64,000 nucleotides of DNA from Winogradskyella sp046545555 (GCF_046545555.1 NZ_JBHZTH010000001.1:1798001-1862000), one strand, 5' to 3'; shown: positions 35,928-46,051, counted from the first letter of the stretch. The notes: generated from the sequence alone by a model not told the origin. Made by a program: numbers and translations.

Positions 35928-38336
35928 TTAGTTTCTTAAAGGTTTACCTTTGGTTAACATATGCTGAATACGTTCTAAAGTTTTACGCTCTGTACATAAA
36001 CTTAGGAAAGCTTCACGCTCTAAATCCAACAAGTATTGTTCGCTTACAAGTGTTGGTTCAGACAAATCACCACCAGCCATAACATATGCTAGTTTATTTG
36101 CAATCTTCATATCATGTTCACTAATATATTTAGAGTCTTTCATAGAATCTGTTCCTACTAAAAACATACCTAAAGCTTGTTTTCCCAATACTTTTACATC
36201 TGTACGCTTCACAGGTTGTGTATAACCCATATCAGCCATTAACTTAGCATGTTGTTTTGCAACTGCTATTTGACGATCTTTATTAACTACTACAACGTCT
36301 TTTCCTTTTTGAAGTATTCCTAAATCAAAAGCTTCATAGGCAGAAGTTGCTACTTTGGCCATACCAATTGTTAAGAAGTAATCCTGTAATGTATTTAATT
36401 GTACGTCTCCTTTTCTAAATGTATCAGATGCTCGTAAAGCCATTTCTTTAGAACCTCCACCGCCAGGAATAACACCGACTCCAAACTCTACAAGTCCAAT
36501 ATAAGTTTCTGCTGCTGCAACAACTTTGTCTGCATGCATTGACAATTCACAAGCTCCTCCAAGAGACATGCCATGAGGCGCTGCTACTGTTGGAATAGAT
36601 GAGTAACGCATGCGCATCATTGAATCTTGAAAGAATTTAATGGCCATATTAAGCTCATCATATTCTTGCTCGGCAGCCATCATAAAAATCATACCGATGT
36701 TTGCTCCAACCGAAAAATTATCAGCTTGGTTACCTACAACTAATCCAGCAAAATCTTTTTCTGCAATATCAATGGCTTTATTTAATCCGTTTAGAACGTC
36801 ACCACCAATGGTGTTCATTTTAGATTGAAATTCTACATTTAAAATACCATCTCCTAAATCTTCAACAACAACACCTGAGTTTTTGAATACTTCTGTTGTT
36901 TTCCTGATGTTATCTAATATGATGAAACTATCTTGGCCAGGAATTTTTTCTTGTGATTTCTTCGGAATATCGTAAGCATATGTTGCTCCTTCTTTTACGG
37001 TATAAAATGAAGTGCTACCAGACGCTAACATTTCAGTTACCCAAGCATTAGGCTCCAAACCTTCTGCTTTCATCATTTCAATACCCTTTTCAACACCGAT
37101 AGCATCCCAAATCTGGAAAGGACCGTGTCCCCAACCAAAACCGGCTTTCATAGCGTCATCAATTTTATATAAATCTTCTGTTATTTCCGGAATTCTATTA
37201 GAGACATATGCAAAAAGTGCAGCAAAGTGCTTTCTGTAAAATTCGCCTGCCTTATCTTTTCCTTTTACTAATACTTTAAAACGATCTGCAACAATGTCAA
37301 TAGTTTTAGTCATTTCTAGCGTAGCAAATTTTGCACGCATTTTAGTTCTATAATCTAGAGTGTTTAAGTCTAATGAGAGTATTTCCTTTTTACCTTCGGC
37401 AGATACATTTTTTTTGTAAAAACCTTGCCCAGTTTTACTGCCTAACCATTTATTTTCCATCATTGTCTTGATGAAATTTGGTATTGTAAATAAGTCTAAT
37501 TGCTCGTCATTAGGACAATTATCTTTAATGCCATTTGCAACATGCACTAGTGTATCTAGTCCGACTACATCTACAGTTCTGAAAGTTGCAGATTTTGGAC
37601 GACCAATTACAGGCCCAGATAATTTATCTACTTCTTCGATCGTCATTCCTAGTTCTTGTACTACATGAAAGACATTCATAATACTGAAAATACCAATACG
37701 GTTTCCAATAAAAGCAGGTGTGTCTTTTGCCACAACTGACGTCTTTCCTAGAAATTGCTCACCATATCCATTTAGAAACTCAAGTACCGAAGCATCCGTT
37801 TTTGGCCCTGGTATGATTTCAAATAGTTTTAAGTAACGCGCAGGGTTAAAAAAGTGTGTTCCACAGAAATGTTTTTGGAAATCTTCACTGCGTCCTTCGC
37901 TCATAAATTTAATTGGAATACCAGACGTATTTGATGTAATTAGCGTGCCAGGTGTTCTGTGCTGTTCTAGTTTTTCAAAAACCTGTTGTTTTATATCTAG
38001 ACGTTCAACAACAACTTCCATAATCCAATCTACATCTTTAACCTTTGCGATATCATCTTCAAGGTTACCAGTTGTTATTCTACTTTTAAATGAATTATGG
38101 TAAAGTGGTGCAGGTTTAGACTTTATCGATGCGGTAAGTGCATCGTTTACTAATCTGTTTCTAACAATCTTATCTTCTAAAGTTAAGCCTTTAGCTTTCT
38201 CTTTATCCGTTAAGTCTCTCGGTACTATATCTAATAATAAGACATCGACACCAATATTTGCAAAATGACAAGCAATTCCGCTTCCCATAATACCAGAACC
38301 AATAATGGCTATTTTTTTTATTCTACGTTTACTCAT
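35928..38336 (-). CDS. fadN: 3-hydroxyacyl-CoA dehydrogenase/enoyl-CoA hydratase fusion (FadN type)
   Basis: The 802-residue enzyme performs the hydration and dehydrogenation steps of beta-oxidation. The NAD-binding part is at the N terminus (IGSGIMGSGIACHFANIGV, about 11-29) and the crotonase domain at the C terminus (APHGMSLGGACELSMHAD, GVIPGGGGSKEM, about 590-650). This order is the reverse of Escherichia coli FadB and matches Bacillus FadN. It starts 1 base after the MarR stop codon. Confidence 0.92.
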   Translation of the reverse strand: MSKRRIKKIAIIGSGIMGSGIACHFANIGVDVLLLDIVPRDLTDKEKAKGLTLEDKIVRNRLVNDALTASIKSKPAPLYHNSFKSRITTGNLEDDIAKVKDVDWIMEVVVERLDIKQQVFEKLEQHRTPGTLITSNTSGIPIKFMSEGRSEDFQKHFCGTHFFNPARYLKLFEIIPGPKTDASVLEFLNGYGEQFLGKTSVVAKDTPAFIGNRIGIFSIMNVFHVVQELGMTIEEVDKLSGPVIGRPKSATFRTVDVVGLDTLVHVANGIKDNCPNDEQLDLFTIPNFIKTMMENKWLGSKTGQGFYKKNVSAEGKKEILSLDLNTLDYRTKMRAKFATLEMTKTIDIVADRFKVLVKGKDKAGEFYRKHFAALFAYVSNRIPEITEDLYKIDDAMKAGFGWGHGPFQIWDAIGVEKGIEMMKAEGLEPNAWVTEMLASGSTSFYTVKEGATYAYDIPKKSQEKIPGQDSFIILDNIRKTTEVFKNSGVVVEDLGDGILNVEFQSKMNTIGGDVLNGLNKAIDIAEKDFAGLVVGNQADNFSVGANIGMIFMMAAEQEYDELNMAIKFFQDSMMRMRYSSIPTVAAPHGMSLGGACELSMHADKVVAAAETYIGLVEFGVGVIPGGGGSKEMALRASDTFRKGDVQLNTLQDYFLTIGMAKVATSAYEAFDLGILQKGKDVVVVNKDRQIAVAKQHAKLMADMGYTQPVKRTDVKVLGKQALGMFLVGTDSMKDSKYISEHDMKIANKLAYVMAGGDLSEPTLVSEQYLLDLEREAFLSLCTERKTLERIQHMLTKGKPLRN

Positions 38337-38337
38337 C

Positions 38338-38793
38338 TTACTTTAAAATGTGTTCTTTTTGATTGTATATTTTTTTATTTGAAATCATATTATTTATAAC
38401 CTCTGCAACTTTATAAAAACTGGTAAGCTCTTCAACAGAAACATTATCTTTTATAGCGTCATTAAAGGTTAAAACACGGTCTCTAGAATATTCTCTTTTT
38501 TCTCTTCCAAAATCCGTTAAAAAAATGAGAACTCCGCGACCATCTTCAGGGTTAGGTTTGCGTGTAATTAAACCTTTTTCTTCCATCATTTTTAATGTTC
38601 TTGATAAGCTTGTCGCCTCCATTCCCATTTTTGGTCCGAGTGAAGTTGAAGGTGTTCCTTTTTCAGGATCTATACTCAATAATGCGAAACCAGTTGCCAT
38701 TGTTGTGTCGAACTTTGAAGCTTCTTCGTTATACATTTTATTAACAGCTAACCAAGTCGTTCTAAGTATATAATCTATAGTTTTATCTTTCAT
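38338..38793 (-). CDS. MarR-family repressor of the fad operon
   Basis: I choose the ATG at 38793 (MKDKTIDYILRTTW, 151 residues) because an earlier TTG at 38814 would sit inside the -7 promoter element. The winged helix-turn-helix contains GMEATSLSRTLKMMEEKGLITRKPNPEDGRGVLIFLT, the MarR core. It is first in the fad operon, and a 28-base palindrome covers its promoter, so it probably represses its own operon until a fatty acyl ligand is bound; the ligand is inference. Confidence 0.9.
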   Translation of the reverse strand: MKDKTIDYILRTTWLAVNKMYNEEASKFDTTMATGFALLSIDPEKGTPSTSLGPKMGMEATSLSRTLKMMEEKGLITRKPNPEDGRGVLIFLTDFGREKREYSRDRVLTFNDAIKDNVSVEELTSFYKVAEVINNMISNKKIYNQKEHILK

Positions 38794-38811
38794 ATATTTT
38801 GAAACTGAATG

Positions 38812-38819
38812 CAAATATA
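38812..38819 (-). promoter_or_regulatory. -7 element of the fad operon
   Basis: The minus strand reads TATATTTG, a perfect TAnnTTTG match, 18 bases before the MarR ATG. Confidence 0.65.
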
Positions 38820-38822
38820 ATT

Positions 38823-38850
38823 AAAAATACTATGCATGCATAGTATTTTT
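38823..38850. promoter_or_regulatory. 28-base palindromic operator, likely MarR site
   Basis: The bases are a perfect palindrome centred at 38836.5 with the core ACTATGCATGCATAGT. It lies directly upstream of the -7 element, in the space between -33 and -7, so a bound repressor would block polymerase. Confidence 0.8.
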
Positions 38851-38874
38851 TTATTTTTTATTTATTGATATCAT

Positions 38875-38904
38875 AAAAAAGAGTGCTTCATATTGAAACA
38901 CTCT
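38875..38904 (-). terminator. terminator of the LuxR-type gene
   Basis: The hairpin GAGTG...CACTC (38881-38885 and 38898-38902) is extended inward by GAA/TTC pairing, with AAAAAA at 38875-38880 giving a T-run on the minus strand. Confidence 0.75.
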
Positions 38905-38953
38905 AAATATTTAATATTGATTTTTGCGAATTCGTTAAGTATTCAGTCTAGAA

Positions 38954-39943
38954 CTAATAAATATTAATAATTTCTTTTCTCGATTTCACATTGAGTTTAC
39001 TATAAATAGAACTTACATGAGATTTTACTGTACTAATACCAATATTAAGTTTTTCTGAAATTTCTTTATTAGACTTTCCTTCTTTTAATAATTGGTATAC
39101 TTTTCTTTCTTGTATGCTCAATAATTTTATTAGGTCATTTCCTTTATCTCTTTTAAGGTAATAGAAGTAGCTTCTAATGATTAGGCCTAGAAGAAAAGAG
39201 CCAATTAAATAAAAAACAAAGTAAGATTTATTCGTAAATTTTTCTAGGCTTAATTCTGACTTAAATTTTTCAAAATAAGATGTGTTTTCATTTTTCCATT
39301 TGTTTATGTAATTGTAATAGTATTCTTTATGATCAATTACATTATTTTTAAAATTAGATTTATATAAAGCGTGTAAAGAAACTAAAGGATGTGATGTCGT
39401 ATCTGCGATAAATCTTAATTTTTCTTCAGCTGCTTTTACAATAAATGAGCGTTTAATTTGAGTCTTTCCAAAATCAATACTATCAATATTTTTTAACACT
39501 GCGTCTATATATTGAATTGTTCTATTATTGGTATCTGAAAAATCAATTTTATTAAAAACCCCTGACTTTGAATCAATGGTTATGTCAATTTTAGAGCTAT
39601 TGTTAGCAACAATAAAAAAATGATTTTCATCTTTACCACCAATAATTAAAGATGCTTTAGGGGCATTTTTTTTTGAAACATGCAATCTGTAAAATACGTC
39701 TTGGGTTGAAAGATTTTTTAAATCAAATTTGAATCTGCCAGCACTGTCAATTTTTGATTCTGAAATTATCATTGAGTTTGACATTTTGTAGATATTGTCA
39801 AAAGACGATATTTCAGATAAATATATATTTGGACTCCATTGCTCACTAAGATCGATTTCACCTGTAATAAAACCTTTTGATTGGCTTAATGAAACATTAA
39901 CATTCAAAATGTAAAATATAGAAATTAAGAAACATTTTCTCAT
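38954..39943 (-). CDS. membrane-tethered LuxR-type regulator
   Basis: I choose the ATG at 39943 (MRKCFLISIFYILNVNVSLS); an upstream TTG would add two residues. The 329 residues have a signal peptide, a periplasmic domain (about 25-235, with beta-rich FKFDLKNLS and similar segments), one membrane helix (about 240-258) and a C-terminal LuxR/GerE helix-turn-helix (about 265-329, KEGKSNKEISEKLNIGISTVKSH). There is no receiver or kinase domain, so it may be a one-component sensor. The secreted-protein gene lies 11 bases upstream. Confidence 0.8.
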   Translation of the reverse strand: MRKCFLISIFYILNVNVSLSQSKGFITGEIDLSEQWSPNIYLSEISSFDNIYKMSNSMIISESKIDSAGRFKFDLKNLSTQDVFYRLHVSKKNAPKASLIIGGKDENHFFIVANNSSKIDITIDSKSGVFNKIDFSDTNNRTIQYIDAVLKNIDSIDFGKTQIKRSFIVKAAEEKLRFIADTTSHPLVSLHALYKSNFKNNVIDHKEYYYNYINKWKNENTSYFEKFKSELSLEKFTNKSYFVFYLIGSFLLGLIIRSYFYYLKRDKGNDLIKLLSIQERKVYQLLKEGKSNKEISEKLNIGISTVKSHVSSIYSKLNVKSRKEIINIY

Positions 39944-39954
39944 AAACAAAAGCG

Positions 39955-40407
39955 TTATTTTGAATATTGTACGATACTTATGTTTACATCACCAGAAGCT
40001 TTTTTTGAAGTGAATTTAACAATGTAAAGTCCAGGGCTTGGGTCACTTAAGATTTTATTCAATTCACTTACAACATTTTCTTTAGTGTTAGACTCGTTGT
40101 CCGTAACAATAGCTTCTGAGCCACCAATTGAAAATTCGCCAAGCATTTCTTTTCTTATTATACCAGGTAATGAAGAATCAGCACTTGAATTAATTGGTTT
40201 ATAAATTTCTAGAGATAATTCCCCTTGTTGCACCATACTGTGTATTCTAATGTCGATCTGAAATATATCTTCAGTAACATTTATTTTTACAATTCTCTCT
40301 TCCGTGCTGTTTTTAAAGTTGAGATGATTTGTGTTACTGAAAGTCGTATTCTGAGAAATTAATAAGAGTGGTAAGAATAATAAGAAAAGATTCAATGTAG
40401 ATTTCAT
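39955..40407 (-). CDS. secreted hypothetical protein upstream of the LuxR-type gene
   Basis: The ATG at 40407 gives 150 residues (MKSTLNLFLLFLPLLLISQ is the signal peptide); the earlier GTG is less likely. The mature part is beta-rich (VKINVTEDIFQIDIRIHSMV, GLYIVKFTSKKASGDVNIS). I do not recognise a domain. Position and signal peptide suggest that it works with, or is sensed by, the membrane LuxR protein. Confidence 0.55.
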   Translation of the reverse strand: MKSTLNLFLLFLPLLLISQNTTFSNTNHLNFKNSTEERIVKINVTEDIFQIDIRIHSMVQQGELSLEIYKPINSSADSSLPGIIRKEMLGEFSIGGSEAIVTDNESNTKENVVSELNKILSDPSPGLYIVKFTSKKASGDVNISIVQYSK

Positions 40408-40526
40408 AATATTTGTTTTTAAAATAATTATCACAAAATTACCTTACATCACAGTTTTTTAGAAATTTTCAAAGTAGGAAAAAGGGTCTAAAAAAGTTTT
40501 AAAAACGTCCTAATCTAGCTAAATAA

Positions 40527-42302
40527 CTATGGTCTATAGATTTTTTCATAAAGTACGTCATACTTTTTACGTATAATACTTCGCTTCATTTTCATAGTAG
40601 GAGTGAGGTGACCTTCATCTATGGACCAAACATCTGGTGTTAGCTCAAAGCGTTTAATTTGCTCCCACTTTCCAAAATTGGTGTTGTATTTGTCTATTTC
40701 TTTTTGAATACGTTTAATGACTATTTCAGAACCAGAAATTTCAGCTTCAGAAGATCCAATATTATGACCTTTTAATTCAATCCAATCTCTAACAAATTCG
40801 AAGTTTAGTTGTATTAAAGCGGCAGGCATTTTTTCACCTTCACCAACAACCATAATTTGTTCTATAAACATGGACTGTTTCATGTCATTTTCTAATAGTG
40901 GTGGGATTACATATTTGCCTCCAGAAGTCTTAAACATCTCTTTCTTTCGACCTGTAATTTTTAAAAAACCATCATCATCAATCATGCCTTTATCACCCGT
41001 ATGAAAATAATCACCAGTCATAACACTCGCAGTTTTTTCAGGATCTTTATAATAACCCATCATTACATTTGGGCCTTTAATTAGTAATTCACCATCTTCT
41101 GCAATCTTAACCTCTACATTAGCAATAGGCTTACCTACTGTGCCGACTTTGTAATAACTATCATTATACATTCCTACGGAAACTACTGGAGAAGTTTCTG
41201 TAAGTCCGTAGCCTTCCATAACTTTCATTCCTGCTGCACCAAATATTCTTGCAAGGCGAGGTTGCAATGCGGCACTACCCGAAACCATAGTTGTTAATTT
41301 ACCCCCTAATGCATCTCTCCATTTACTAAAAATAAGTTTATTAGCAATTTTAAGTTTAAACTCGTACCAAGCACCATTTGCACCATAAGGTTCCCATTTT
41401 TCACCTAATCCTACAGCCCAAAAGAATAAAGCCTTTTTGATACCTGTCAATTCTTCACCTTTGAGTATGATTTTATCAAATACCTTTTCTAATAATCGTG
41501 GAACAACACTCATTAAATTTGGGTGAATCTCTTTCGCATTATCACCAATTTTGTCTAAGGCTTCTGCGAAGTAAATTGAAGTCCCAGAATACTGGTAAAC
41601 ATAAATAAGTACACGTTCGAAAATATGACATATTGGTAAAAAACTTAAGATTCTTGTTTCACCCGCAGGAGGAAGTGGCACTCTATCACCACTGTCTAAT
41701 GCATTACTAGTAATATTCCAATGGCTTAGCATTACACCTTTTGGCTTACCTGTTGTACCTGAAGTGTATATTATTGTAGCAAGATCTTCAGGTTTTACAG
41801 CATCTTTTCTTGCTTCAACATCTGGTTGGTTATTTTTATCTTCACCAAGTTCAAATAATTCTGAATAGTGCTTACAACCTTCTATATGATCAAAGGAATA
41901 GACGTCTTTAAGTTGCGTGTTTTTTTGAACTTTGCGCACTTTTTCGAGCACTTCGGCATCAGAAACGAAGCAATAAATGGATTCGCTATGATTTAATACA
42001 TATTCATAATCTTCAGCGCAGATTGTTGGGTAAATAGGTATGTTTTGAGCTCCTGTTTGAAGAATACCAATATCCATGATATTCCACTCTGTTCTATTTG
42101 TAGAACATATTAAGGCAATTTTATCGTTTTTTTGAATTCCTAACTTAAGAAGTGCTCGGCTTATTGCGTTTGCTTTATCTACATATTCTTGCGTAGACAT
42201 TGGAGTCCATTTACCGTTATATTTTGTGACTAAGGCAGAAGAATTGGGTTTATGTTTAAGCTGATAATAAGGAAAATCAAAAAGGCGCTTTATGTCTGTC
42301 AT
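40527..42302 (-). CDS. long-chain acyl-CoA synthetase
   Basis: The enzyme activates fatty acids to acyl-CoA with ATP, feeding beta-oxidation. I choose the ATG at 42302 (MTDIKRLFDFPYYQL, 591 residues). The AMP-binding motif is IIYTSGTTGKPKGVMLSH, with GYGLTETSPVVS and the hinge YFHTGDKGMIDDDGFLKITGRKKE. It is separate from the fad operon but functionally linked to it. A terminator-like hairpin sits 8 bases upstream. Confidence 0.92.
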   Translation of the reverse strand: MTDIKRLFDFPYYQLKHKPNSSALVTKYNGKWTPMSTQEYVDKANAISRALLKLGIQKNDKIALICSTNRTEWNIMDIGILQTGAQNIPIYPTICAEDYEYVLNHSESIYCFVSDAEVLEKVRKVQKNTQLKDVYSFDHIEGCKHYSELFELGEDKNNQPDVEARKDAVKPEDLATIIYTSGTTGKPKGVMLSHWNITSNALDSGDRVPLPPAGETRILSFLPICHIFERVLIYVYQYSGTSIYFAEALDKIGDNAKEIHPNLMSVVPRLLEKVFDKIILKGEELTGIKKALFFWAVGLGEKWEPYGANGAWYEFKLKIANKLIFSKWRDALGGKLTTMVSGSAALQPRLARIFGAAGMKVMEGYGLTETSPVVSVGMYNDSYYKVGTVGKPIANVEVKIAEDGELLIKGPNVMMGYYKDPEKTASVMTGDYFHTGDKGMIDDDGFLKITGRKKEMFKTSGGKYVIPPLLENDMKQSMFIEQIMVVGEGEKMPAALIQLNFEFVRDWIELKGHNIGSSEAEISGSEIVIKRIQKEIDKYNTNFGKWEQIKRFELTPDVWSIDEGHLTPTMKMKRSIIRKKYDVLYEKIYRP

Positions 42303-42310
42303 AATCAAAT

Positions 42311-42362
42311 TAGCAAAAAAGTTATTAGGATTTTACGAAAATAAGAAAATTAGTCCTAATAA
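42311..42362 (-). terminator. probable terminator of purL in the leader of the acyl-CoA synthetase gene
   Basis: The arms TTATTAGGA (42322-42330) and TCCTAATAA (42354-42362) pair over 9 bases with a 23-base loop, and the A-run at 42311-42320 gives a T-run on the minus strand. It leaves almost no room for a promoter before the synthetase ATG at 42302. Confidence 0.5.
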
Positions 42363-42394
42363 ATTTACAATAGTCTTAATTGAAATGGTTTTTA

Positions 42395-45300
42395 TTATTG
42401 CTTTTCTATCCAAATTCTTGCATTAACGAAAGCTTCTAACCAAGGTGAGACTTCATCTTTTCTACCATCAGGATAATTTGCCCAGTTCCATTGAAATGTA
42501 GATCGCTCTATATGTGGCATGGTTACTAAATGTCTTCCCGATGCATCACAAAGCATTGCAGTATTAAAATCCGACCCATTAGGATTATGAGGATAATCTT
42601 CGTAACTATATTTAGCTACAATATCATATTTGTCTTCACTGTAAGGTAAATTAAATTTACCTTCACCATGCGAAATCCAAACACCTAAAGTTGTACCCGC
42701 TAGCGTTGATAACATAACAGAATTGTTATTTTGTATTTTTACGGATGTAAAGGCACTTTCATGTTTTTTAGAATCGTTATGAATCATTTTACCATGTATT
42801 TCATGATCTGGATTAATAAGGTCTAATTCCATCCATAATTGACAACCATTGCAAATACCAACTGATAATGTATCATTTCTTTTAAAGAAGTTATTGATAA
42901 CTTTATTAGCCTTTTCATTGTATTTAATTGCTCCAGCCCAGCCTTTAGCAGAACCTAAAACATCAGAATTACTGAAGCCGCCAACAGCACCTAAAAATTG
43001 AATATCCTCTAAAGTTTCGCGACCAGATATTAAATCTGTCATATGTACGTCTTTAACATCAAAACCAGCTAGATACATAGCATTTGCCATCTCTCGTTCT
43101 GAGTTACTTCCTTTTTCTCTTAAAATTGCAGCTTTTGGTCTTGATGCATTAAATTTCGGTAATTTTCCAGTAAAATGCTCAGGAAACTTGTAGTTAAGAG
43201 CTTGATTTTTGTAGTTCTCAAAACGAGCATCAGCTAATTTGTTTGCTGTTTGTTTGTGGTCGAGTAGAAGCGAGGTTTTGTACCACATGTCTCTTAACCT
43301 TGAAACTGTCATTGTAAAAACTTGGTTGCCATTAATAATACCTAAAACATCTGAATTTGTGACATGTCCTATTTTATGGAAATCAATATTAGCACTAGAT
43401 AATTCAGACTCAATAGAATCATCTACAGACTGAATTACGATTCCTGCATTTTCAGCAAATAAAATTTTGAAAGCATCTTTTTCACCAATACTAGTAATAT
43501 CCAGTTCTGCGCCTAAATTATTATCTGCAAAACAAAGTTCTAAAAGTGTTGTGATTAATCCACCTGAAGCTACATCATGGCCAGCTACGATCTGATTATT
43601 TTTTATTAGTTTTTGTATCGTATTAAATACGTTTTTCACATATTCTGCACTTTTTACAGATGGTGTTGTATTTCCAATTTTATTATTGATCTGTGCAAAA
43701 GAACTACCACCTAGCTCAAACGAATCTTGAGATATATTGATGTAGTAAATAGCGCCTTTATTTTTTTGAAAAACGGGCTCAACGACATTTGTAATGTCAT
43801 TACAATTTGCAGCAGCTGAAATAATTACAGTACCTGGTGAAATAACATCACCATCAGGATATTTTTGCTTCATTGATAATGAATCCTTTCCAGTAGGAAT
43901 ATTGATTCCTAAATCAATAGAAAATTCTGAAATTGCTTTTACGGCTTCATAGAGTCTTGCATCTTCCCCTTCATTTTTACAAGGCCACATCCAATTTGCA
44001 GATAAGGATACACTTTTTAATCCATCTTTTAGTGGTGCCCAAATAATATTTGTTAAGGCTTCGGTAATAGAATTTCTACTTCCAGAGACAGGATTAATTA
44101 ATCCCGAAATAGGTGAGTGTCCGATAGACGTCGCAATACCTTCTTTACCTTTAAAATCTAGCGCTATTACACCAACATTATTTAGAGGTATTTGTAAAGG
44201 ACCTACGCATTGCTGTTTAGCCACTTTTCCACCTACACAACGGTCTACTTTATTTGTTAACCAATCTTTGCAAGCGACTGCTTCCAGTTGTAAAACCTGA
44301 TCTAAATAATCGTAAAAATTATCTGTATTATAAGCAATCTCTGAATACTGTTTGTATACAGTTTCATCAGTCATTATAGTTTTTGGGGAACTTCCAAACA
44401 TATCTTCAAGAGCTAAATCCATCGGTTTAGCTCCATTGGTTTTGGATTCAAATGTAAAACGATGCTTTCCTGTAACCTCTCCAACATCATAAATTGGTGA
44501 ACGTTCTCTATCTGCTATTTTATGTAGCGTCTCTAAATGCTTATCAGCAATCACTAATCCCATACGCTCCTGAGATTCGTTGCCAATAATTTCTTTTGAT
44601 GATAAGGTTGGATCACCAACAGGTAGTTTATCTAAATCTATATGTCCACCTGTATCTTCTACCAATTCAGACAAACAATTTAAATGCCCTCCAGCTCCAT
44701 GATCGTGAATAGAAACTATAAAGTTTTCTTCACTTTCTACCATACCACGTACAGCATTTGCTGCACGTTTTTGCATTTCTGGATTAGAGCGTTGCACAGC
44801 ATTTAATTCTATACCAGAATCAAAAGCGCCAGTGTCTGCAGACGAAACTGCAGCTCCTCCCATACCAATTCGGTAGTTATCACCACCAAGAATTACAATT
44901 TTATCACCTTCTTGTGGTATGTCTTTTAAAGCTTGTTCTGCTTTTCCATAACCAATACCTCCGGCTTGCATTATCACTTTATCATAACCAATTTTGTTAT
45001 TTTGTTCTTGATGCTCAAAGGTTAAGACAGAACCGCAAATTAAGGGTTGACCAAACTTGTTTCCAAAATCAGATGCTCCATTACTTGCTTTAATTAATAT
45101 ATCCATTGGTGTTTGGTACAACCACTTGCGTTCGGGAAATTCTTTTTCCCAAGGTCGTTCATCGTTAAGTCTAGAATATGAGGTCATATAAACTGCAGTT
45201 CCTGCTAATGGTAAGGAGCCTTTACCACCTGCGAGTCTATCTCTAATTTCACCTCCAGATCCAGTAGCAGCTCCATTAAATGGCTCAACAGTTGTTGGGA

Positions 45301-46051
45301 AATTATGCGTTTCTGCTTTTAAAGAAATAACAGATTCAAAATCTTGAATGGCATAAAAATCTGGAATATCAGCACGTTTTGGTGCAAATTGCTCTACAAC
45401 TGGTCCTTTAATAAAGGCAACATTATCTTTATATGCTGAAACAATATCATTTGGATTTTGCTTAGACGTTTCTTTTATTAGTTTAAAAAGAGAGGTTTCT
45501 TTTTCTTCACCATCAATTACAAACGTACCGTTAAAAATTTTATGACGACAATGTTCTGAATTTACTTGAGAAAACCCAAAAACTTCAGAATCGGTTAATG
45601 GCCGTTCTATTCGTTTTGAAACACCTTCTAAATAATCGACTTCTTCTTCACTTAAGGATAGACCTTCTTGTTGATTATATGCAGAAATATCTTCAATATT
45701 TTGAATAGCTTCTGGTTTTATATCAATTGTGAATATATCTTGATTTAGGCTGTTGAATTTTTCAGAAATCATTGGATCATAGCTCTTGAAATCTTCATTT
45801 ATCTGAACAAATTCTTCAATTCTAATAAGACCAGAAATACCCATGTTTTGTGTGATCTCCACAGCATTGGTACTCCATGGAGTGATCATAGCAGCTCTCG
45901 GCCCAACAAAAAAAGCATCAATTGATGCTTGTTCTATTTTTGGTTGGTCGCCAAATAACCATGTCAGTTTTGATATAGTTTCAGTTGATAATTCTTTTGT
46001 GGCTTGAACGGCAAAAACTTTGCTGTTTTGGTTTCCAAAGAAATGAATCAT
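42395..46051 (-). CDS. purL: phosphoribosylformylglycinamidine synthase
   Basis: The enzyme converts FGAR to FGAM with glutamine and ATP in purine synthesis. The 1218 residues are the long single-chain form: N-terminal domain, two AIRS-like halves (DRLAGGKGSLPLAGTAVYM and GHDVASGGLITTLLELCF) and a C-terminal glutaminase (ICNGCQLWMEL holds the Cys, SHGEGKF follows). It is transcribed alone from this strand. Confidence 0.95.
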   Translation of the reverse strand: MIHFFGNQNSKVFAVQATKELSTETISKLTWLFGDQPKIEQASIDAFFVGPRAAMITPWSTNAVEITQNMGISGLIRIEEFVQINEDFKSYDPMISEKFNSLNQDIFTIDIKPEAIQNIEDISAYNQQEGLSLSEEEVDYLEGVSKRIERPLTDSEVFGFSQVNSEHCRHKIFNGTFVIDGEEKETSLFKLIKETSKQNPNDIVSAYKDNVAFIKGPVVEQFAPKRADIPDFYAIQDFESVISLKAETHNFPTTVEPFNGAATGSGGEIRDRLAGGKGSLPLAGTAVYMTSYSRLNDERPWEKEFPERKWLYQTPMDILIKASNGASDFGNKFGQPLICGSVLTFEHQEQNNKIGYDKVIMQAGGIGYGKAEQALKDIPQEGDKIVILGGDNYRIGMGGAAVSSADTGAFDSGIELNAVQRSNPEMQKRAANAVRGMVESEENFIVSIHDHGAGGHLNCLSELVEDTGGHIDLDKLPVGDPTLSSKEIIGNESQERMGLVIADKHLETLHKIADRERSPIYDVGEVTGKHRFTFESKTNGAKPMDLALEDMFGSSPKTIMTDETVYKQYSEIAYNTDNFYDYLDQVLQLEAVACKDWLTNKVDRCVGGKVAKQQCVGPLQIPLNNVGVIALDFKGKEGIATSIGHSPISGLINPVSGSRNSITEALTNIIWAPLKDGLKSVSLSANWMWPCKNEGEDARLYEAVKAISEFSIDLGINIPTGKDSLSMKQKYPDGDVISPGTVIISAAANCNDITNVVEPVFQKNKGAIYYINISQDSFELGGSSFAQINNKIGNTTPSVKSAEYVKNVFNTIQKLIKNNQIVAGHDVASGGLITTLLELCFADNNLGAELDITSIGEKDAFKILFAENAGIVIQSVDDSIESELSSANIDFHKIGHVTNSDVLGIINGNQVFTMTVSRLRDMWYKTSLLLDHKQTANKLADARFENYKNQALNYKFPEHFTGKLPKFNASRPKAAILREKGSNSEREMANAMYLAGFDVKDVHMTDLISGRETLEDIQFLGAVGGFSNSDVLGSAKGWAGAIKYNEKANKVINNFFKRNDTLSVGICNGCQLWMELDLINPDHEIHGKMIHNDSKKHESAFTSVKIQNNNSVMLSTLAGTTLGVWISHGEGKFNLPYSEDKYDIVAKYSYEDYPHNPNGSDFNTAMLCDASGRHLVTMPHIERSTFQWNWANYPDGRKDEVSPWLEAFVNARIWIEKQ

